The notes under the pieces: model-generated
The model's database searches: none
The model's input: the letters and a program-made list of their open reading frames with translations, nothing else
Told to the model about the DNA's origin: nothing
In this document: positions 28,247 through 38,508 of the stretch, piece after piece
How positions within the stretch are numbered: the stretch's first letter is position 1
Layout of the letters: every line of letters starts with the position of its first letter
Assembly: GCF_000495835.1 (NCBI RefSeq)
Contig: NZ_AWGC01000011.1
Location: 1-62,599 of the forward strand
Reading direction: 5' to 3'
Length of the DNA stretch: 62,599 nucleotides
Origin: Asticcacaulis sp. AC402
Lineage (GTDB): Bacteria > Pseudomonadota > Alphaproteobacteria > Caulobacterales > Caulobacteraceae
Position numbers and translations under genes: made by a program

Positions 28247-28678
28247 ATGCGCGGCAAAGTTCTGACATTTAACGGCACTTCGGGTTTGATCAGCGGCGAA
28301 GATGGCCGTCGATATACCTTCTCGGCAACCGATCTGGGCGATGGAACCACCTATGTTCCGGCGGGCGCCACGGTCGATTTCGAACCGGACGGCAATGTCG
28401 CCACCAGCGTCTACGTCATTAACTCGGTTTTTGTTGGCGAACGGAATCGCTATATCGCCGCCCTTCTGGCCTGCCCGTTCCTGATAGGGATGCTGGGGGT
28501 TCACAAATTCTACCTCGGACGCATCGGTGCCGGCGTTGTCATGCTGGTTTTGACGTGTCTCGTCGTTACTTCCCCCATTTCTTTCATCATCTCGTTCGTC
28601 GAGATGCTGATCTATTTGGTAAAAACTGACCAGAGCTTCCATGAGGACTACGTCGTCGAAAAGAAGTCATGGTTCTGA
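28247..28678 (+). CDS. TM2-domain membrane protein inside the nuo operon
   Basis: A 143-residue protein of unknown function. The N-terminal 60 residues (MRGKVLTFNGTSGLISGEDG, then RRYTF and an acidic VDFEPDG) resemble a small OB-fold such as a degenerate cold-shock domain. Residues 70-130 form a TM2 domain: two hydrophobic helices with the hallmark GVHKFYLGRIGAGVVML. It begins 9 bases after nuoF and ends 72 bases before nuoG on the same strand, so it must be co-transcribed with the complex I genes. TM2 proteins are not known complex I subunits. Codon use matches its neighbours. A role in complex I assembly is only a guess from position. Confidence 0.85.
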   Translation: MRGKVLTFNGTSGLISGEDGRRYTFSATDLGDGTTYVPAGATVDFEPDGNVATSVYVINSVFVGERNRYIAALLACPFLIGMLGVHKFYLGRIGAGVVMLVLTCLVVTSPISFIISFVEMLIYLVKTDQSFHEDYVVEKKSWF

Positions 28679-28750
28679 CCATGGATAAGTTACGGTGCGG
28701 AATTTTTAATAATATCCGCAATTTGTTTGAATGTTTTGAGGTTGAGGCAG

Positions 28751-30811
28751 ATGCCCAAGGCTAAAGTCAACGGTGTGGAGGTCGAGTTCGATCCCGGCAT
28801 GACCGTGCTGCAGGTGGCGGAACTTGCGGGCGAGGAGATTCCGCGCTTCTGTTACCATGAGCGCCTCTCGATCGCGGGCAACTGCCGCATGTGCCTGGTC
28901 GAGGTAAAGCCTGGACCGCCGAAGCCGCAGGCATCGTGCGCCCTGCCGGCCGCCGAAAACCAGGAGATCTTCACGAACACGCCGATGGTCAAGAAGGCTC
29001 GCGAAGGCGTGATGGAATTCCTGCTGATCAACCACCCGCTGGATTGCCCGATCTGCGACCAGGGCGGCGAATGCGATCTGCAGGACCAGTCTATGGCCTA
29101 CGGCAAGGGCGGTTCGCGTTACACGGAGAACAAGCGTGCCGTCGAGGAAAAGTACCTCGGGCCAACGATCAAGACCTTTATGACCCGCTGCATTCAGTGC
29201 ACACGTTGCGTCCGGTTCACGACCGAAGTTGCCGGCGTCAGCGAAATGGGCATGATTTCGCGTGGAGAGGGCGCCGAGATCACCGCCTACTTGGAGCAGG
29301 CCGTAACGTCTGAACTGTCGGGCAATGTCAATGACCTGTGCCCGGTCGGCGCCCTGACGCACAGGCCGTGGTCGTTCAACTACCGGCCGTGGGAACTGAC
29401 CAAGACCGAAACGATCGATATTCATGACGCCCTGGGCGCCCATATCCGCATCGACAACCGCGGTGCCGCCGTGCTGCGCGCACTTCCGCGTTTGAAGGAA
29501 GACATCAACGAGGAATGGCTGACCGACAAGTCGCGCTATGCCGTCGACGGGCTGTCGCGCAAGCGCCTGGACAGGCCCTATGTTCGCAAGGGCGGCAAGC
29601 TGGAACCGGTCTCTTGGGACGAAGCCCTTACGGCCTTTGCCGGCAAACTCACCAGCACCCCGAAGAACAAGATCGGCGTGGTTGCCGGTGATCTGGCCGA
29701 TGCTGAGACCATGAAGGCCGCCAAGGACCTGTTCTACGGCATGGGCGTGACCAATCTCGACTGCCGTCAGGATGGCGCCAAGATCGGGCCGGTGGCGCAA
29801 TCGACCCCGCGGGAATCCTGGCTGTTCAATTCCGGCATCGCAGGCATCGAGAACGCCGACGCCGTGTTGATTGTCGGCAGCGACCTGCGCCATGAGGCCA
29901 GCCTGATCAATACCCGGATCCGCAAGACCTGGCTGCGCAATGCCGTCCAGGTCGGGCTGATCGGTCAGGCGGTCGACCTGACCTATGACTACACGCACTT
30001 AGGTGTTGGTCCGAAAGCCTTGAAAGACTTCAAGAAAAATAGCTTCCGAGACGTATTCAAAAGCGCCCGGCGCCCGGCCATTCTGGTCGGCAGCGGCGCC
30101 TTGTCAGGTGACGACGGCGCGGCGGTGTTGCGCGAAGTTGCTGACATTGCTGATAGTTGCGGTGTGGTTAAAGACGGCTGGAACGGTTTCAATATCGTCC
30201 ATACGGCGGCTTCGCGCGTCGCAGGTCTCGACCTCGGTTTCGTGCCGGTGGGCGAGGCGATTGACGCAACCGCGATGTTTAAGGGCGCCGTTGATGTCCT
30301 TGTCCTGCTGGGCGCCGACGAGTTCGACTTCACCGGTCTGGACAAGACCTTCGTCGTCTATATAGGTTCGCACGGCGACAAGGGCGCGGCGATGGCAGAT
30401 GTCATCCTGCCTGGAGCGGCCTATACCGAAAAGTCGGGTATCTACACCAATCTCGAAGGCCGCGTTCAGATTGCCGAACGCTGCGTCTTCCCGAAGGGTG
30501 AAGCGAAAGAAGACTGGGCCATCTTGCGCGCCCTCTCGGACAAGGTTGGCCACACTCTCCCATACGACAGCCTGGCGCAACTGCGCGAAAAGCTGATCAC
30601 CGATCATCCGGTGTTCGGCCGCGTCGACGCCAAGCCGGCGACAAAGATCTTTGACCTCAAGGCGGTCGGCAATCGCGGCGACATCAAGGACAGGGTGTTC
30701 GTGTCGCCGATCGTCGACTTCTACATGACCAACCCCATCGCCCGGGCGTCCGTCGCCATGGCGGAGTGCTCGGCGGCACGCGGCGCTCATTTCAAGGCCG
30801 CGGCCGAGTAA
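28751..30811 (+). CDS. nuoG: NADH-quinone oxidoreductase subunit G
   Basis: The 75-kDa subunit with clusters N1b, N4 and N5. The N-terminal ferredoxin domain has CYHERLSIAGNCRMCLVEVK, the His/Cys N5 site has HPLDCPICDQGGECDLQD, and N4 is bound by CIQCTRCVRFT...CPVGAL. The rest is a molybdopterin-oxidoreductase-like domain without cofactor residues. I use ATG 28751 (MPKAKVNGVEVEF, 686 residues) with GAGG 12 bases upstream; ATG 28727 would add eight residues. A short A/T-rich gap (28679-28750) precedes it. Confidence 0.97.
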   Translation: MPKAKVNGVEVEFDPGMTVLQVAELAGEEIPRFCYHERLSIAGNCRMCLVEVKPGPPKPQASCALPAAENQEIFTNTPMVKKAREGVMEFLLINHPLDCPICDQGGECDLQDQSMAYGKGGSRYTENKRAVEEKYLGPTIKTFMTRCIQCTRCVRFTTEVAGVSEMGMISRGEGAEITAYLEQAVTSELSGNVNDLCPVGALTHRPWSFNYRPWELTKTETIDIHDALGAHIRIDNRGAAVLRALPRLKEDINEEWLTDKSRYAVDGLSRKRLDRPYVRKGGKLEPVSWDEALTAFAGKLTSTPKNKIGVVAGDLADAETMKAAKDLFYGMGVTNLDCRQDGAKIGPVAQSTPRESWLFNSGIAGIENADAVLIVGSDLRHEASLINTRIRKTWLRNAVQVGLIGQAVDLTYDYTHLGVGPKALKDFKKNSFRDVFKSARRPAILVGSGALSGDDGAAVLREVADIADSCGVVKDGWNGFNIVHTAASRVAGLDLGFVPVGEAIDATAMFKGAVDVLVLLGADEFDFTGLDKTFVVYIGSHGDKGAAMADVILPGAAYTEKSGIYTNLEGRVQIAERCVFPKGEAKEDWAILRALSDKVGHTLPYDSLAQLREKLITDHPVFGRVDAKPATKIFDLKAVGNRGDIKDRVFVSPIVDFYMTNPIARASVAMAECSAARGAHFKAAAE

Positions 30812-30823
30812 GGAACCTGGACT

Positions 30824-31900
30824 ATGGAAGCTAATTTTTGGGCAGGACCGGTCGGCTGGACGATCATTACGGTGCTTCAGGCTCTGGCCGTCATCATGGG
30901 TGTCATGGTGTCGCTGGCCTTCCTGCTGTGGGGCGACCGCAAGGTTTGGGCTGGGGTACAGATGCGCAAGGGCCCCAATGTGGTTGGTCCGTTCGGTCTG
31001 TTTCAGTCGTTTGCCGACTTCTTCAAATTCGTTTTCAAGGAAGTGATCATCCCTGCCGGTGCCGACAAGGCAGTCTTCCTTCTGGCGCCGCTGTTGACCT
31101 TCGTTCTGGCCTTTGCCGCCTGGGCAGTCATTCCCTTTGCCCCCGGGTGGGTTGTATCGAACATCAATGTCGGCGTTCTCTATCTGCTGGGCATCTCGTC
31201 GCTGGGCGTCTACGGTATCATCATGGGCGGATGGGCGTCGAACTCGAAGTATCCCTTCCTGGGCGGTTTGCGCTCAGCGGCCCAGATGGTGTCTTACGAA
31301 GTTTCGATCGGCTTTATCCTGGTAACGGTTATTCTGCTGACCGGCTCGATGAACCTGAGTGACATCGTTAACAACCAGAAAGCCGGTATCTGGAACTGGA
31401 ACTTTCTGGGCGGGAGCCTGACCTCGGTCAACGGGTTGATTCCGCTGGTGGTCATGTTCCCGATGATGGTGATGTTCTTTATCTCGGCGCTCGCGGAAAC
31501 CAACCGCCCGCCGTTCGATCTGCCGGAAGCCGAATCGGAACTCGTCGCCGGCTATCAGGTGGAGTATTCCTCGACGCCGTACCTTCTGTTCATGATCGGT
31601 GAATACGCCAACATCGTCCTGATGTGCGCCATGATCACCATCCTGTTCTTCGGTGGCTGGTATCTGCCGTTCCCGATCGACGGACTGGGCATGCCGGACT
31701 GGTTGTTGTCGTTGGTCTATCTGCTGACCTTCATCGGCAAGGTCGTGCTGTGGTTCATTATGTTCGCCCTCGTCAAGGCGATCGTGCCTCGCTACCGCTA
31801 CGACCAACTGATGCGTCTGGGCTGGAAGGTCTTTCTTCCGGTTTCTCTGCTGGCCGTCGTCATTATCGCCGCTTACCGCGTCTATGGAGGCGTCCTGTGA
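30824..31900 (+). CDS. nuoH: NADH-quinone oxidoreductase subunit H
   Basis: ND1 homologue, eight-helix membrane subunit that links the quinone chamber to the proton pumps. Family motifs are [37 protein letters not shown], and the acidic loop [20 protein letters not shown] with YQVEYS. 358 residues. It is 12 bases after nuoG and overlaps nuoI by four. Confidence 0.98.
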   Translation: MEANFWAGPVGWTIITVLQALAVIMGVMVSLAFLLWGDRKVWAGVQMRKGPNVVGPFGLFQSFADFFKFVFKEVIIPAGADKAVFLLAPLLTFVLAFAAWAVIPFAPGWVVSNINVGVLYLLGISSLGVYGIIMGGWASNSKYPFLGGLRSAAQMVSYEVSIGFILVTVILLTGSMNLSDIVNNQKAGIWNWNFLGGSLTSVNGLIPLVVMFPMMVMFFISALAETNRPPFDLPEAESELVAGYQVEYSSTPYLLFMIGEYANIVLMCAMITILFFGGWYLPFPIDGLGMPDWLLSLVYLLTFIGKVVLWFIMFALVKAIVPRYRYDQLMRLGWKVFLPVSLLAVVIIAAYRVYGGVL

Positions 31901-32388
31901 TTTCTCGCATTCTCAATGGTTTCAGAGCCGCGCTGCTTCTCGACTTTGTCGGCGCCACTGGCCTGGCTATCAAGTACATGTTCCGCCACAAGGCGACCAT
32001 CAACTACCCTTTCGAAAAGGGGCCGATTTCGCCGCGTTTCCGCGGAGAGCACGCGCTGCGCCGCTACGCTAACGGCGAGGAACGCTGTATCGCCTGCAAG
32101 CTGTGCGAAGCCATCTGCCCGGCCCAGGCCATCACTATCGAAGCGGAACCCCGCGATGACGGTTCTCGCCGCACGACGCGCTACGATATCGATATGGTGA
32201 AATGTATCTATTGTGGCCTGTGCCAGGAAGCCTGTCCGGTCGACGCCATTGTCGAAGGGCCAAACTTCGAGTTCTCGACCGACACGCGCGAAGAACTGCT
32301 ATACGACAAGGACCGCCTGCTGGCCAATGGCGATCGGTGGGAGCGCGAAATTGCTCGCGCCCTCGAACTCGACGCGCCTTACAGGTAA
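31897..32388 (+). CDS. nuoI: NADH-quinone oxidoreductase subunit I
   Basis: The 23-kDa subunit carrying clusters N6a and N6b in two 4Fe-4S ferredoxin motifs, [16 protein letters not shown] and [16 protein letters not shown]. It starts with GTG 31897 (V-I-S-R-I-L-N-G-F), six bases after GGAGG, overlapping the nuoH stop; 163 residues, the family's normal size. The open frame extends far upstream (to 31624) inside nuoH but that part is not NuoI. Confidence 0.97.
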   Translation: MISRILNGFRAALLLDFVGATGLAIKYMFRHKATINYPFEKGPISPRFRGEHALRRYANGEERCIACKLCEAICPAQAITIEAEPRDDGSRRTTRYDIDMVKCIYCGLCQEACPVDAIVEGPNFEFSTDTREELLYDKDRLLANGDRWEREIARALELDAPYR

Positions 32389-32405
32389 GATGAGGAACTG
32401 AACCC

Positions 32406-33020
32406 ATGACCTTGATGGCAATTGCTTTTTATCTGATGTCAGCCGTGACGTGCATCTCTGGCCTGCTGGTCGTCACGGCGCGCAATCCCGTGCACAGCGT
32501 GCTCTATCTGATCCTCGCCTTCTTTTCGGCTGCAGGCCTGTTCGTCCTTATCGGGGCAGAGTTCCTGGCCATGCTGCTGATCGTGGTCTATGTCGGCGCC
32601 GTCGCCGTACTGTTTCTGTTCGTCGTGATGATGCTCGATGTCGACTTCTCAAAGCTGCGCCAGGGCTTCGCCAATTACCTGGCGCCCGGTGCGGTAATTG
32701 CCCTGGTACTGATGGGCGAGTTGATTTTGATCGCCCTGGCCATTTCGCAGCGTGGCGCGGCGTCTGGCAAGATGCCGATGGCGTCACGTCCGGATGCAAC
32801 CAATATTCAGACGATCGGTTTCGAGCTCTACACGACCTACGCCTTTGTTTTCGAAGCGGCCGGCTTTGTCCTGCTGGTCGCCATGATCGGCGCCATCGTC
32901 CTGACCCTGCGCCACCGCACCTATGTCAAACGTCAGGACATATTCAAGCAGGTTACGCGTCGCCGCAAGGATGCGGTCGCCGTCGTGCCGGCCAAGTCCG
33001 GAGAAGGAATCCAGGAATGA
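32406..33020 (+). CDS. nuoJ: NADH-quinone oxidoreductase subunit J
   Basis: ND6 homologue with five membrane helices. Marks are [40 protein letters not shown] (the pi-bulge helix 3) and the C-terminal [15 protein letters not shown]. 204 residues. It overlaps nuoK by four bases. Confidence 0.97.
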   Translation: MTLMAIAFYLMSAVTCISGLLVVTARNPVHSVLYLILAFFSAAGLFVLIGAEFLAMLLIVVYVGAVAVLFLFVVMMLDVDFSKLRQGFANYLAPGAVIALVLMGELILIALAISQRGAASGKMPMASRPDATNIQTIGFELYTTYAFVFEAAGFVLLVAMIGAIVLTLRHRTYVKRQDIFKQVTRRRKDAVAVVPAKSGEGIQE

Positions 33021-33343
33021 CCCCCGCTGAACCTCTGTCGATCGGACTGGAACACTATCTCACCGTCTCGGCCATCCTGTTTACCATCGGGGTATTCGGG
33101 ATCTTCGTGAACCGCCGCAATGTCATCATTATTCTGATGTCGATCGAACTGATCCTGCTGGCAGTAAACATCAATTTCGTTTCGTTTTCGAGCTACCTGC
33201 ACAATGTGGAGGGCCAGATCATGGCCATGTTTGTCCTGACCGTCGCCGCGGCTGAAGCCGCCGTCGGGCTGGCCATTCTTGTGACCTTCTTCCGTAATCG
33301 TGGTGACATCGCCGTCGATGACGCCAGCATGATGAAAGGATAG
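33017..33343 (+). CDS. nuoK: NADH-quinone oxidoreductase subunit K
   Basis: ND4L homologue, three membrane helices, 108 residues. The two conserved membrane glutamates sit in [18 protein letters not shown] and [17 protein letters not shown] 33017 overlaps the nuoJ stop with CCAGGA just upstream. The longer open frame from 32450 is nuoJ read out of phase. Confidence 0.97.
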   Translation: MTPAEPLSIGLEHYLTVSAILFTIGVFGIFVNRRNVIIILMSIELILLAVNINFVSFSSYLHNVEGQIMAMFVLTVAAAEAAVGLAILVTFFRNRGDIAVDDASMMKG

Positions 33344-33349
33344 GTCGTC

Positions 33350-35521
33350 GTGCTTTTCGAGACCGCCGCTCACGCCGAGCCCGCCGCGCACGGGGCCGTA
33401 CATGCCGCCGAAGCGACCCATGCGGTCGCCGGCGCTGTTGCCGCCCTGCCGCCCGAAGGCATGGCGACCATCGTTACCCTGTGTGTTTTCGCGCCCATCG
33501 TCGGCGCCGCCATTGCCGGCTTTTTCGGCCGGCGCATCGGCAATATTGCGTCGCAGACCGTCACCACAGGGCTGCTCTTTTTGTCCTGTGTTCTAGGCTG
33601 GTACATATTTATCGAGCACACTTGGGGCGGCATGCCCGACTTCACGGTCAAGCTGCTCGACTTCATCAATATCGGCACGTTCCAGTCAGCTTGGTCGATA
33701 CGCGTCGACGCCCTGTCGGCGACTATGCTGGTCGTGGTCACCTCGGTCTCCTCCTTGGTCCATCTGTATTCCTGGGGCTATATGGCCGAGGATGACTCCC
33801 GGCCGCGTTTCTTCAGCTACCTGTCGCTGTTCACCTTCGCCATGCTGATGCTGGTGACCGCCGCCGATTTCATGCAACTGTTCTTCGGCTGGGAAGGGGT
33901 GGGGCTTGCGTCCTACCTGCTGATCGGCTTCTGGTACCAAAAGGACAGCGCCAGTTCCGCTGCCATCAAGGCCTTCGTCGTCAACCGCATCGGCGACTTC
34001 GGCTTCGCCCTTGGCATCCTCACGGTCTATTGGCAGTTCGGCACGATAAATTTCCATGAGTTTTTCGCTGTGATCCAGAACCAGGAAGGCAAAGCCTGGG
34101 AATTCGCTGGCTTCTACTTCTCGGCGCTGGACCTGGCTGCGTTCCTGCTGTTCATCGGCGCCATGGGCAAGTCGGCGCAGTTCTTCCTGCACACTTGGCT
34201 GCCAGACGCCATGGAAGGCCCGACGCCGGTTTCGGCCCTAATCCACGCCGCCACCATGGTTACAGCCGGCGTTTACATGGTCTGCCTGTTGTCGCCTCTG
34301 TTCGAGCACGCGCCCCAAGCCAAGATGATCGTCGCCTATATCGGCGCGATTACTGCCATCTTCGCAGCCTCGATCGGCTTTACCCAGAACGACATCAAGC
34401 GCGTTATCGCCTATTCGACCTGTTCGCAACTGGGCTATATGTTCTTCGCGGCCGGGGTAGGGGCCTATCAGGCGGCGATGTTCCACCTGTTCACGCACGC
34501 CTTCTTCAAGGCTCTTCTTTTCCTGGGCGCGGGTTCGGTCATCCACGGCATGCACCACGAACAGGACATGCGCAAGATGGGCGGCCTCTACAGGTACCTG
34601 CCGGTCACCTATGCTGTCATGACCATCGGCACCATCGCTATCACCGGTCTGGGCATTCCCTATACCGAGTTCGGTTTCGCCGGCTTCTTCTCCAAGGATG
34701 CCATCATCGAATCCGCCTGGGCCATGCACGACACGCCACAGGGCATGTTCGCTTTCTGGATGGGCATCTTTGCCGCGCTGCTGACCTCCTTCTACAGCTT
34801 CCGACTGATCTTCATGACCTTCCACGGCAAGAAGCAGTGGGACGGGGGCCACCATGGCCATCCGCACGACGATCACGGCCATGAGGACCATCATGCCCAC
34901 GACGCTCATGCCCACGACGCTCATGCCCACGACGCTCAGGGCCACGCCCACACGCCGCACGAAAGCCCGTGGATCATGCTCACGCCGCTGATCCTGCTGG
35001 CCGTTGGGGCGGTCGCAGCCGGTTTTGTCTTCGCGCCTTACTTCATCGGAGAACACGCGCACGACTTCTGGGGACACGCCATCTACACGGCGCCGACCAA
35101 TCATGTCATGCACGATGCACACGAGATCAAGGAGGTCTGGGTCAAGCTGGCGCCGTTGATCGTGACGCTGCTGGGTCTGGCCCTGGCCTGGTACTATTAC
35201 CTGCACCGTCCGTCGCTGCCCAAGAAGATGGCCGCCAACGAAGGCCCGGTCTGGACCTTCCTGTACAACAAATGGTTCTTCGATGAGATCTATCAGGCGA
35301 CCTTCGTCAAGCTGACTAAGTGGCTGGGAGATGTGTTCTGGAAGATCGGTGACATCAAGATCATCGACGGCCTTGGTCCCAACGGGGCGGCATGGGCGGC
35401 ATTGAAGTCGGCGAAGAATCTGGTCAAGACCCAGACCGGCTACGTCTATCACTATGCCTTCTTTATGTTCCTCGGCGTTGTCGGCCTGCTTACCTGGGCT
35501 GTCATCGGTATTACGCATTAA
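33350..35521 (+). CDS. nuoL: NADH-quinone oxidoreductase subunit L, with His-rich insert
   Basis: ND5 homologue, distal antiporter-like proton-pumping subunit with the long lateral helix. Marks are FFGWEGVGLASYLLIGFWYQ, the proton-path lysine in GAMGKSAQFFLHTWLPDAME, and SIGFTQNDIKRVIAYSTCSQ. Unusual: about residues 499-539 form a His/Asp/Ala-rich loop including three HAHDA units from a 15-bp tandem repeat. The frame opens with GTG 33350; ATG 33461 (MATIVTLCVFAPIVG) gives a more usual N terminus without a 37-residue His/Ala-rich leader and may be the true start. 723 or 686 residues. Confidence 0.95.
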   Translation: MLFETAAHAEPAAHGAVHAAEATHAVAGAVAALPPEGMATIVTLCVFAPIVGAAIAGFFGRRIGNIASQTVTTGLLFLSCVLGWYIFIEHTWGGMPDFTVKLLDFINIGTFQSAWSIRVDALSATMLVVVTSVSSLVHLYSWGYMAEDDSRPRFFSYLSLFTFAMLMLVTAADFMQLFFGWEGVGLASYLLIGFWYQKDSASSAAIKAFVVNRIGDFGFALGILTVYWQFGTINFHEFFAVIQNQEGKAWEFAGFYFSALDLAAFLLFIGAMGKSAQFFLHTWLPDAMEGPTPVSALIHAATMVTAGVYMVCLLSPLFEHAPQAKMIVAYIGAITAIFAASIGFTQNDIKRVIAYSTCSQLGYMFFAAGVGAYQAAMFHLFTHAFFKALLFLGAGSVIHGMHHEQDMRKMGGLYRYLPVTYAVMTIGTIAITGLGIPYTEFGFAGFFSKDAIIESAWAMHDTPQGMFAFWMGIFAALLTSFYSFRLIFMTFHGKKQWDGGHHGHPHDDHGHEDHHAHDAHAHDAHAHDAQGHAHTPHESPWIMLTPLILLAVGAVAAGFVFAPYFIGEHAHDFWGHAIYTAPTNHVMHDAHEIKEVWVKLAPLIVTLLGLALAWYYYLHRPSLPKKMAANEGPVWTFLYNKWFFDEIYQATFVKLTKWLGDVFWKIGDIKIIDGLGPNGAAWAALKSAKNLVKTQTGYVYHYAFFMFLGVVGLLTWAVIGITH
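34892..34936 (+). repeat. 15-bp tandem repeat in nuoL
   Basis: Three identical copies of CATGCCCACGACGCT (34892-34906, 34907-34921, 34922-34936), each encoding H-A-H-D-A, within a wider His-rich stretch. Identity at third positions points to recent slippage expansion. Confidence 0.95.
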
Positions 35522-35539
35522 GGGGAGACGGAACACACA

Positions 35540-37054
35540 ATGCTACCTGCCATCCCCAACCTCCTCAGCATCGTCACCTTTGCACCCCTGTTCGGTGCAG
35601 CGGTGATCATGATCCTGCGCGCTCTCTCGCGACGGGACGATGAGGCTGTCATTTCCCGCAACGCCAAATGGATCAGCCTGTGGACCACGCTGGTCACCCT
35701 TGCGCTGTCGGTCGTGCTGCTGCTGCAATTCGATGGACACAATCCCGGCTATCAATTTGTCGAACACTATCAATGGTTTGGACCTATTTCCTACCATATG
35801 GGAGTCGACGGGATTTCTATCCTCTTCGTCGCACTGACGGTCTTCCTGATGCCGCTGTGTATCGCCGCCTCGTGGACTTCGATCAGCCATCGCGTGACCG
35901 AATACATGGTCGCCTTCCTTCTGCTCGAGACCCTGGTCATTGGCGTCTTCACGTCACTCGACATCTTCCTCTTCTACATCTTCTTCGAAGGTGGCCTGGT
36001 GCCAATGTTCCTGATCATTGGCATATGGGGTGGCAAGGATCGGGTCTATGCGGCTTACAAGTTCTTTCTCTATACCCTGCTGGGGTCAGTACTGATGCTG
36101 GCGGCAATGCTGTATCTGGTCACCACCCTTGGCACGGCCAGCATCCCAGAAATGACCCGCCTGCTGACCGAAAGGCCATTCGGCCTCGATGTTCAGGGCT
36201 TCCTGTGGTTCGCCTTTTTTGCCTCGTTCGCCGTCAAGATGCCAATGTGGCCGGTCCACACCTGGTTGCCCGACGCTCACGTTCAGGCGCCGACGGCCGG
36301 TTCGGTCATGTTGGCCGGTATACTGCTGAAGCTGGGCGGCTATGGTTTCATCCGCTTCAACCTGCCGATGTTCCCGGACGCGTCGGAAATGTTTGCGCCT
36401 CTGGTCATGGCCCTGTCGGTCATCGCGGTCGTCTATACCTCGCTTGTGGCCTTTCGCCAGACAGACATCAAAAAGCTGATCGCCTATTCGTCGGTCGCCC
36501 ACATGGGCTTCGTCACCATGGGGATCTTTGCCGGCAACGCCCTGGGCGTTCAGGGTGCCATTTACCAGATGATCAGCCACGGCCTGATTTCCGGCGCGCT
36601 CTTTCTCTGCGTCGGCGTAATCTACGACCGCTGGCATACGCGTGAAATTGCCTTTTACGGCGGCCTGACCAAGCTGATGCCACACTTCGCTTTCGTCTTC
36701 CTGCTTTTCACCATGGCCAATGTCGGCCTGCCTGGAACGTCGGGTTTCGTCGGTGAGATCACCACTATGGCCGGTGCCTATGACTGGGGCACATGGGTCG
36801 CCCTGGTCGCCGCATCAGGCGTCATCTTCTCGGCCGTCTACGCCCTGACCCTGTATAAGCGCGTGATGTTCGGCGTCGTTACCAATGACGAACTGAAGAA
36901 ATACCCCGATATCAACTTGCGTGAGATCGCGATCTTCACGCCGCTGATCATTGGAACGATCCTGCTTGGTGTTTACCCGGCATTTGTTTTTGACTTCACC
37001 ACGGCCAGCGTTGATGGGCTTGTAAATGCCTATCAGGCCGCAATCGGCGGATGA
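35540..37054 (+). CDS. nuoM: NADH-quinone oxidoreductase subunit M
   Basis: ND4 homologue, antiporter-like proton pump with about 14 helices. It has the membrane glutamate in [18 protein letters not shown], the lysine in [20 protein letters not shown], and [20 protein letters not shown]. 504 residues. It is 18 bases after nuoL and overlaps nuoN by four bases. Confidence 0.98.
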   Translation: MLPAIPNLLSIVTFAPLFGAAVIMILRALSRRDDEAVISRNAKWISLWTTLVTLALSVVLLLQFDGHNPGYQFVEHYQWFGPISYHMGVDGISILFVALTVFLMPLCIAASWTSISHRVTEYMVAFLLLETLVIGVFTSLDIFLFYIFFEGGLVPMFLIIGIWGGKDRVYAAYKFFLYTLLGSVLMLAAMLYLVTTLGTASIPEMTRLLTERPFGLDVQGFLWFAFFASFAVKMPMWPVHTWLPDAHVQAPTAGSVMLAGILLKLGGYGFIRFNLPMFPDASEMFAPLVMALSVIAVVYTSLVAFRQTDIKKLIAYSSVAHMGFVTMGIFAGNALGVQGAIYQMISHGLISGALFLCVGVIYDRWHTREIAFYGGLTKLMPHFAFVFLLFTMANVGLPGTSGFVGEITTMAGAYDWGTWVALVAASGVIFSAVYALTLYKRVMFGVVTNDELKKYPDINLREIAIFTPLIIGTILLGVYPAFVFDFTTASVDGLVNAYQAAIGG

Positions 37055-38502
37055 GGATGGATTTCGCTATGGACTTTCCTGCTTTGAACGAGGCGCTTCC
37101 CGAAACCATCCTCGGGCTGAGTGCGCTCTTTATCCTTGTCTTCGGTAGTTTCCGAGGTGACAAGGGCATGACCTCGATCAGCGCGCTCTGCGGCGCAGCC
37201 CTGATCGGCGCGGCCTTCGCAGCCGCCTGGTCGCCGCTGGGCATCGTTTTTTCGGGCTCTTTCGTCTCGGACGGTGTTTCTGTCTTTGCCAAGGTGGCCA
37301 TGTATATCGCCGCCGCCTTCGTCATCGTTCTGGGGCAGGGCTATTTCGACCGGCTGAACAGCCGCCGCTTCGAATTCCCGATCCTGGTCCTGCTGGCGAC
37401 TTTGGGCATGAGCGTCATGGTCTCTGCCGGCGACCTGATTTCGCTCTATGTCGGCCTGGAACTGCAATCCTTGGCGCTCTACGTTCTGGCGGCTTTCCGC
37501 CGCGACGACGCCAAATCGTCGGAAGCCGGCCTGAAGTATTTCGTCCTCGGCGCTCTGGCATCCGGCCTGCTGCTGTATGGCGCCTCGCTGGTCTATGGCT
37601 TCGCCGGGTCGATGAACTTCGTTGAGATCGCCAAGTCGGCGGAAACCAACATGAATGTCGGCCTGATCTTTGGTCTGGTCTTCGTTATCTCCGGCTTGGC
37701 CTTCAAGGTTTCGGCGGCTCCATTCCACATGTGGACGCCTGATGTGTATGAAGGCGCACCAACCCCGGTGGTCGCCTTTGCCGCCGGCGCGCCCAAGTTC
37801 GCCGCTATGGTGCTGCTCGCGCGCGTTCTGGAAACCGCCTTCATCCATAACATCGACCAATGGCGCCAGGTCTTGCTTGTCCTCAGCGTCCTCAGCTTTG
37901 TCGTCGGCGGCCTGGGTGGCCTGATGCAAAAGGACTTCAAACGCCTGCTGGCCTATTCGTCCATTTCCAACATGGGCTATGCCCTTCTGGCCGTTGCCGC
38001 TGGCACCGTCGTCGGTATCCAGGCGCTGCTCATGTTCTTCGTCCTGTATATGGTCGACACCCTGGGCCTGTTTGCCGCCCAGATGTCGCTCAACCGCAAG
38101 GACGGAGAATCGATTACTCGTATCGATCAGTTCGCTGGCCTGGCCAAGGTCAACATGCCCATGGCCATCGCCATTACCATGCTGGCATTGTCGGTCTTGG
38201 GCATGCCGCCATTCGGCGGGTTCTGGAGCAAATACTTCGTCTTCGGCGCCGCCATCGCGGGCGGCTTGTGGTGGTTCGCCGCCGCCGGCCTCGTCGCCTC
38301 CGTGATCGCCGCATTCTATTATCTGCGCCTTATCAAGTTAATGTGGTTTGATGCCCCGGTTGTGGATTTCGGCAAGGCGCCAGCCGAAGCCAAATGGATA
38401 GCCTTCACCTCGGCGGCCTTCTCCTTCCCGGGTGTGATCGTCTTCCTGATTTTCGGATTCGGCCTGGCCGCAAATGCGGTCATCGGCTTCGGCGGCCAAT
38501 AG
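37051..38502 (+). CDS. nuoN: NADH-quinone oxidoreductase subunit N
   Basis: ND2 homologue, third antiporter-like pump. Marks are [20 protein letters not shown] (membrane glutamate), [20 protein letters not shown] (lysine) and [20 protein letters not shown]. 483 residues. ATG 37051 lies in the nuoM stop; ATG 37057 or 37069 would also fit. Last complex I gene of the operon; birA follows after 6 bases. Confidence 0.97.
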   Translation: MRMDFAMDFPALNEALPETILGLSALFILVFGSFRGDKGMTSISALCGAALIGAAFAAAWSPLGIVFSGSFVSDGVSVFAKVAMYIAAAFVIVLGQGYFDRLNSRRFEFPILVLLATLGMSVMVSAGDLISLYVGLELQSLALYVLAAFRRDDAKSSEAGLKYFVLGALASGLLLYGASLVYGFAGSMNFVEIAKSAETNMNVGLIFGLVFVISGLAFKVSAAPFHMWTPDVYEGAPTPVVAFAAGAPKFAAMVLLARVLETAFIHNIDQWRQVLLVLSVLSFVVGGLGGLMQKDFKRLLAYSSISNMGYALLAVAAGTVVGIQALLMFFVLYMVDTLGLFAAQMSLNRKDGESITRIDQFAGLAKVNMPMAIAITMLALSVLGMPPFGGFWSKYFVFGAAIAGGLWWFAAAGLVASVIAAFYYLRLIKLMWFDAPVVDFGKAPAEAKWIAFTSAAFSFPGVIVFLIFGFGLAANAVIGFGGQ

Positions 38503-38508
38503 GGCCCG

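Noticed and set aside
28706-29998. Long open frame of about 430 codons on the minus strand opposite nuoG
   Set aside because: It is antisense to a gene with clear Fe-S motifs and has no recognisable domain; such frames are common in G/C-rich genes. The same holds for the antisense frames over nuoL (34238-35536), nuoF (27620-28642), recJ (46272-47516), lon (16457-17545) and mfd (60528-61910).
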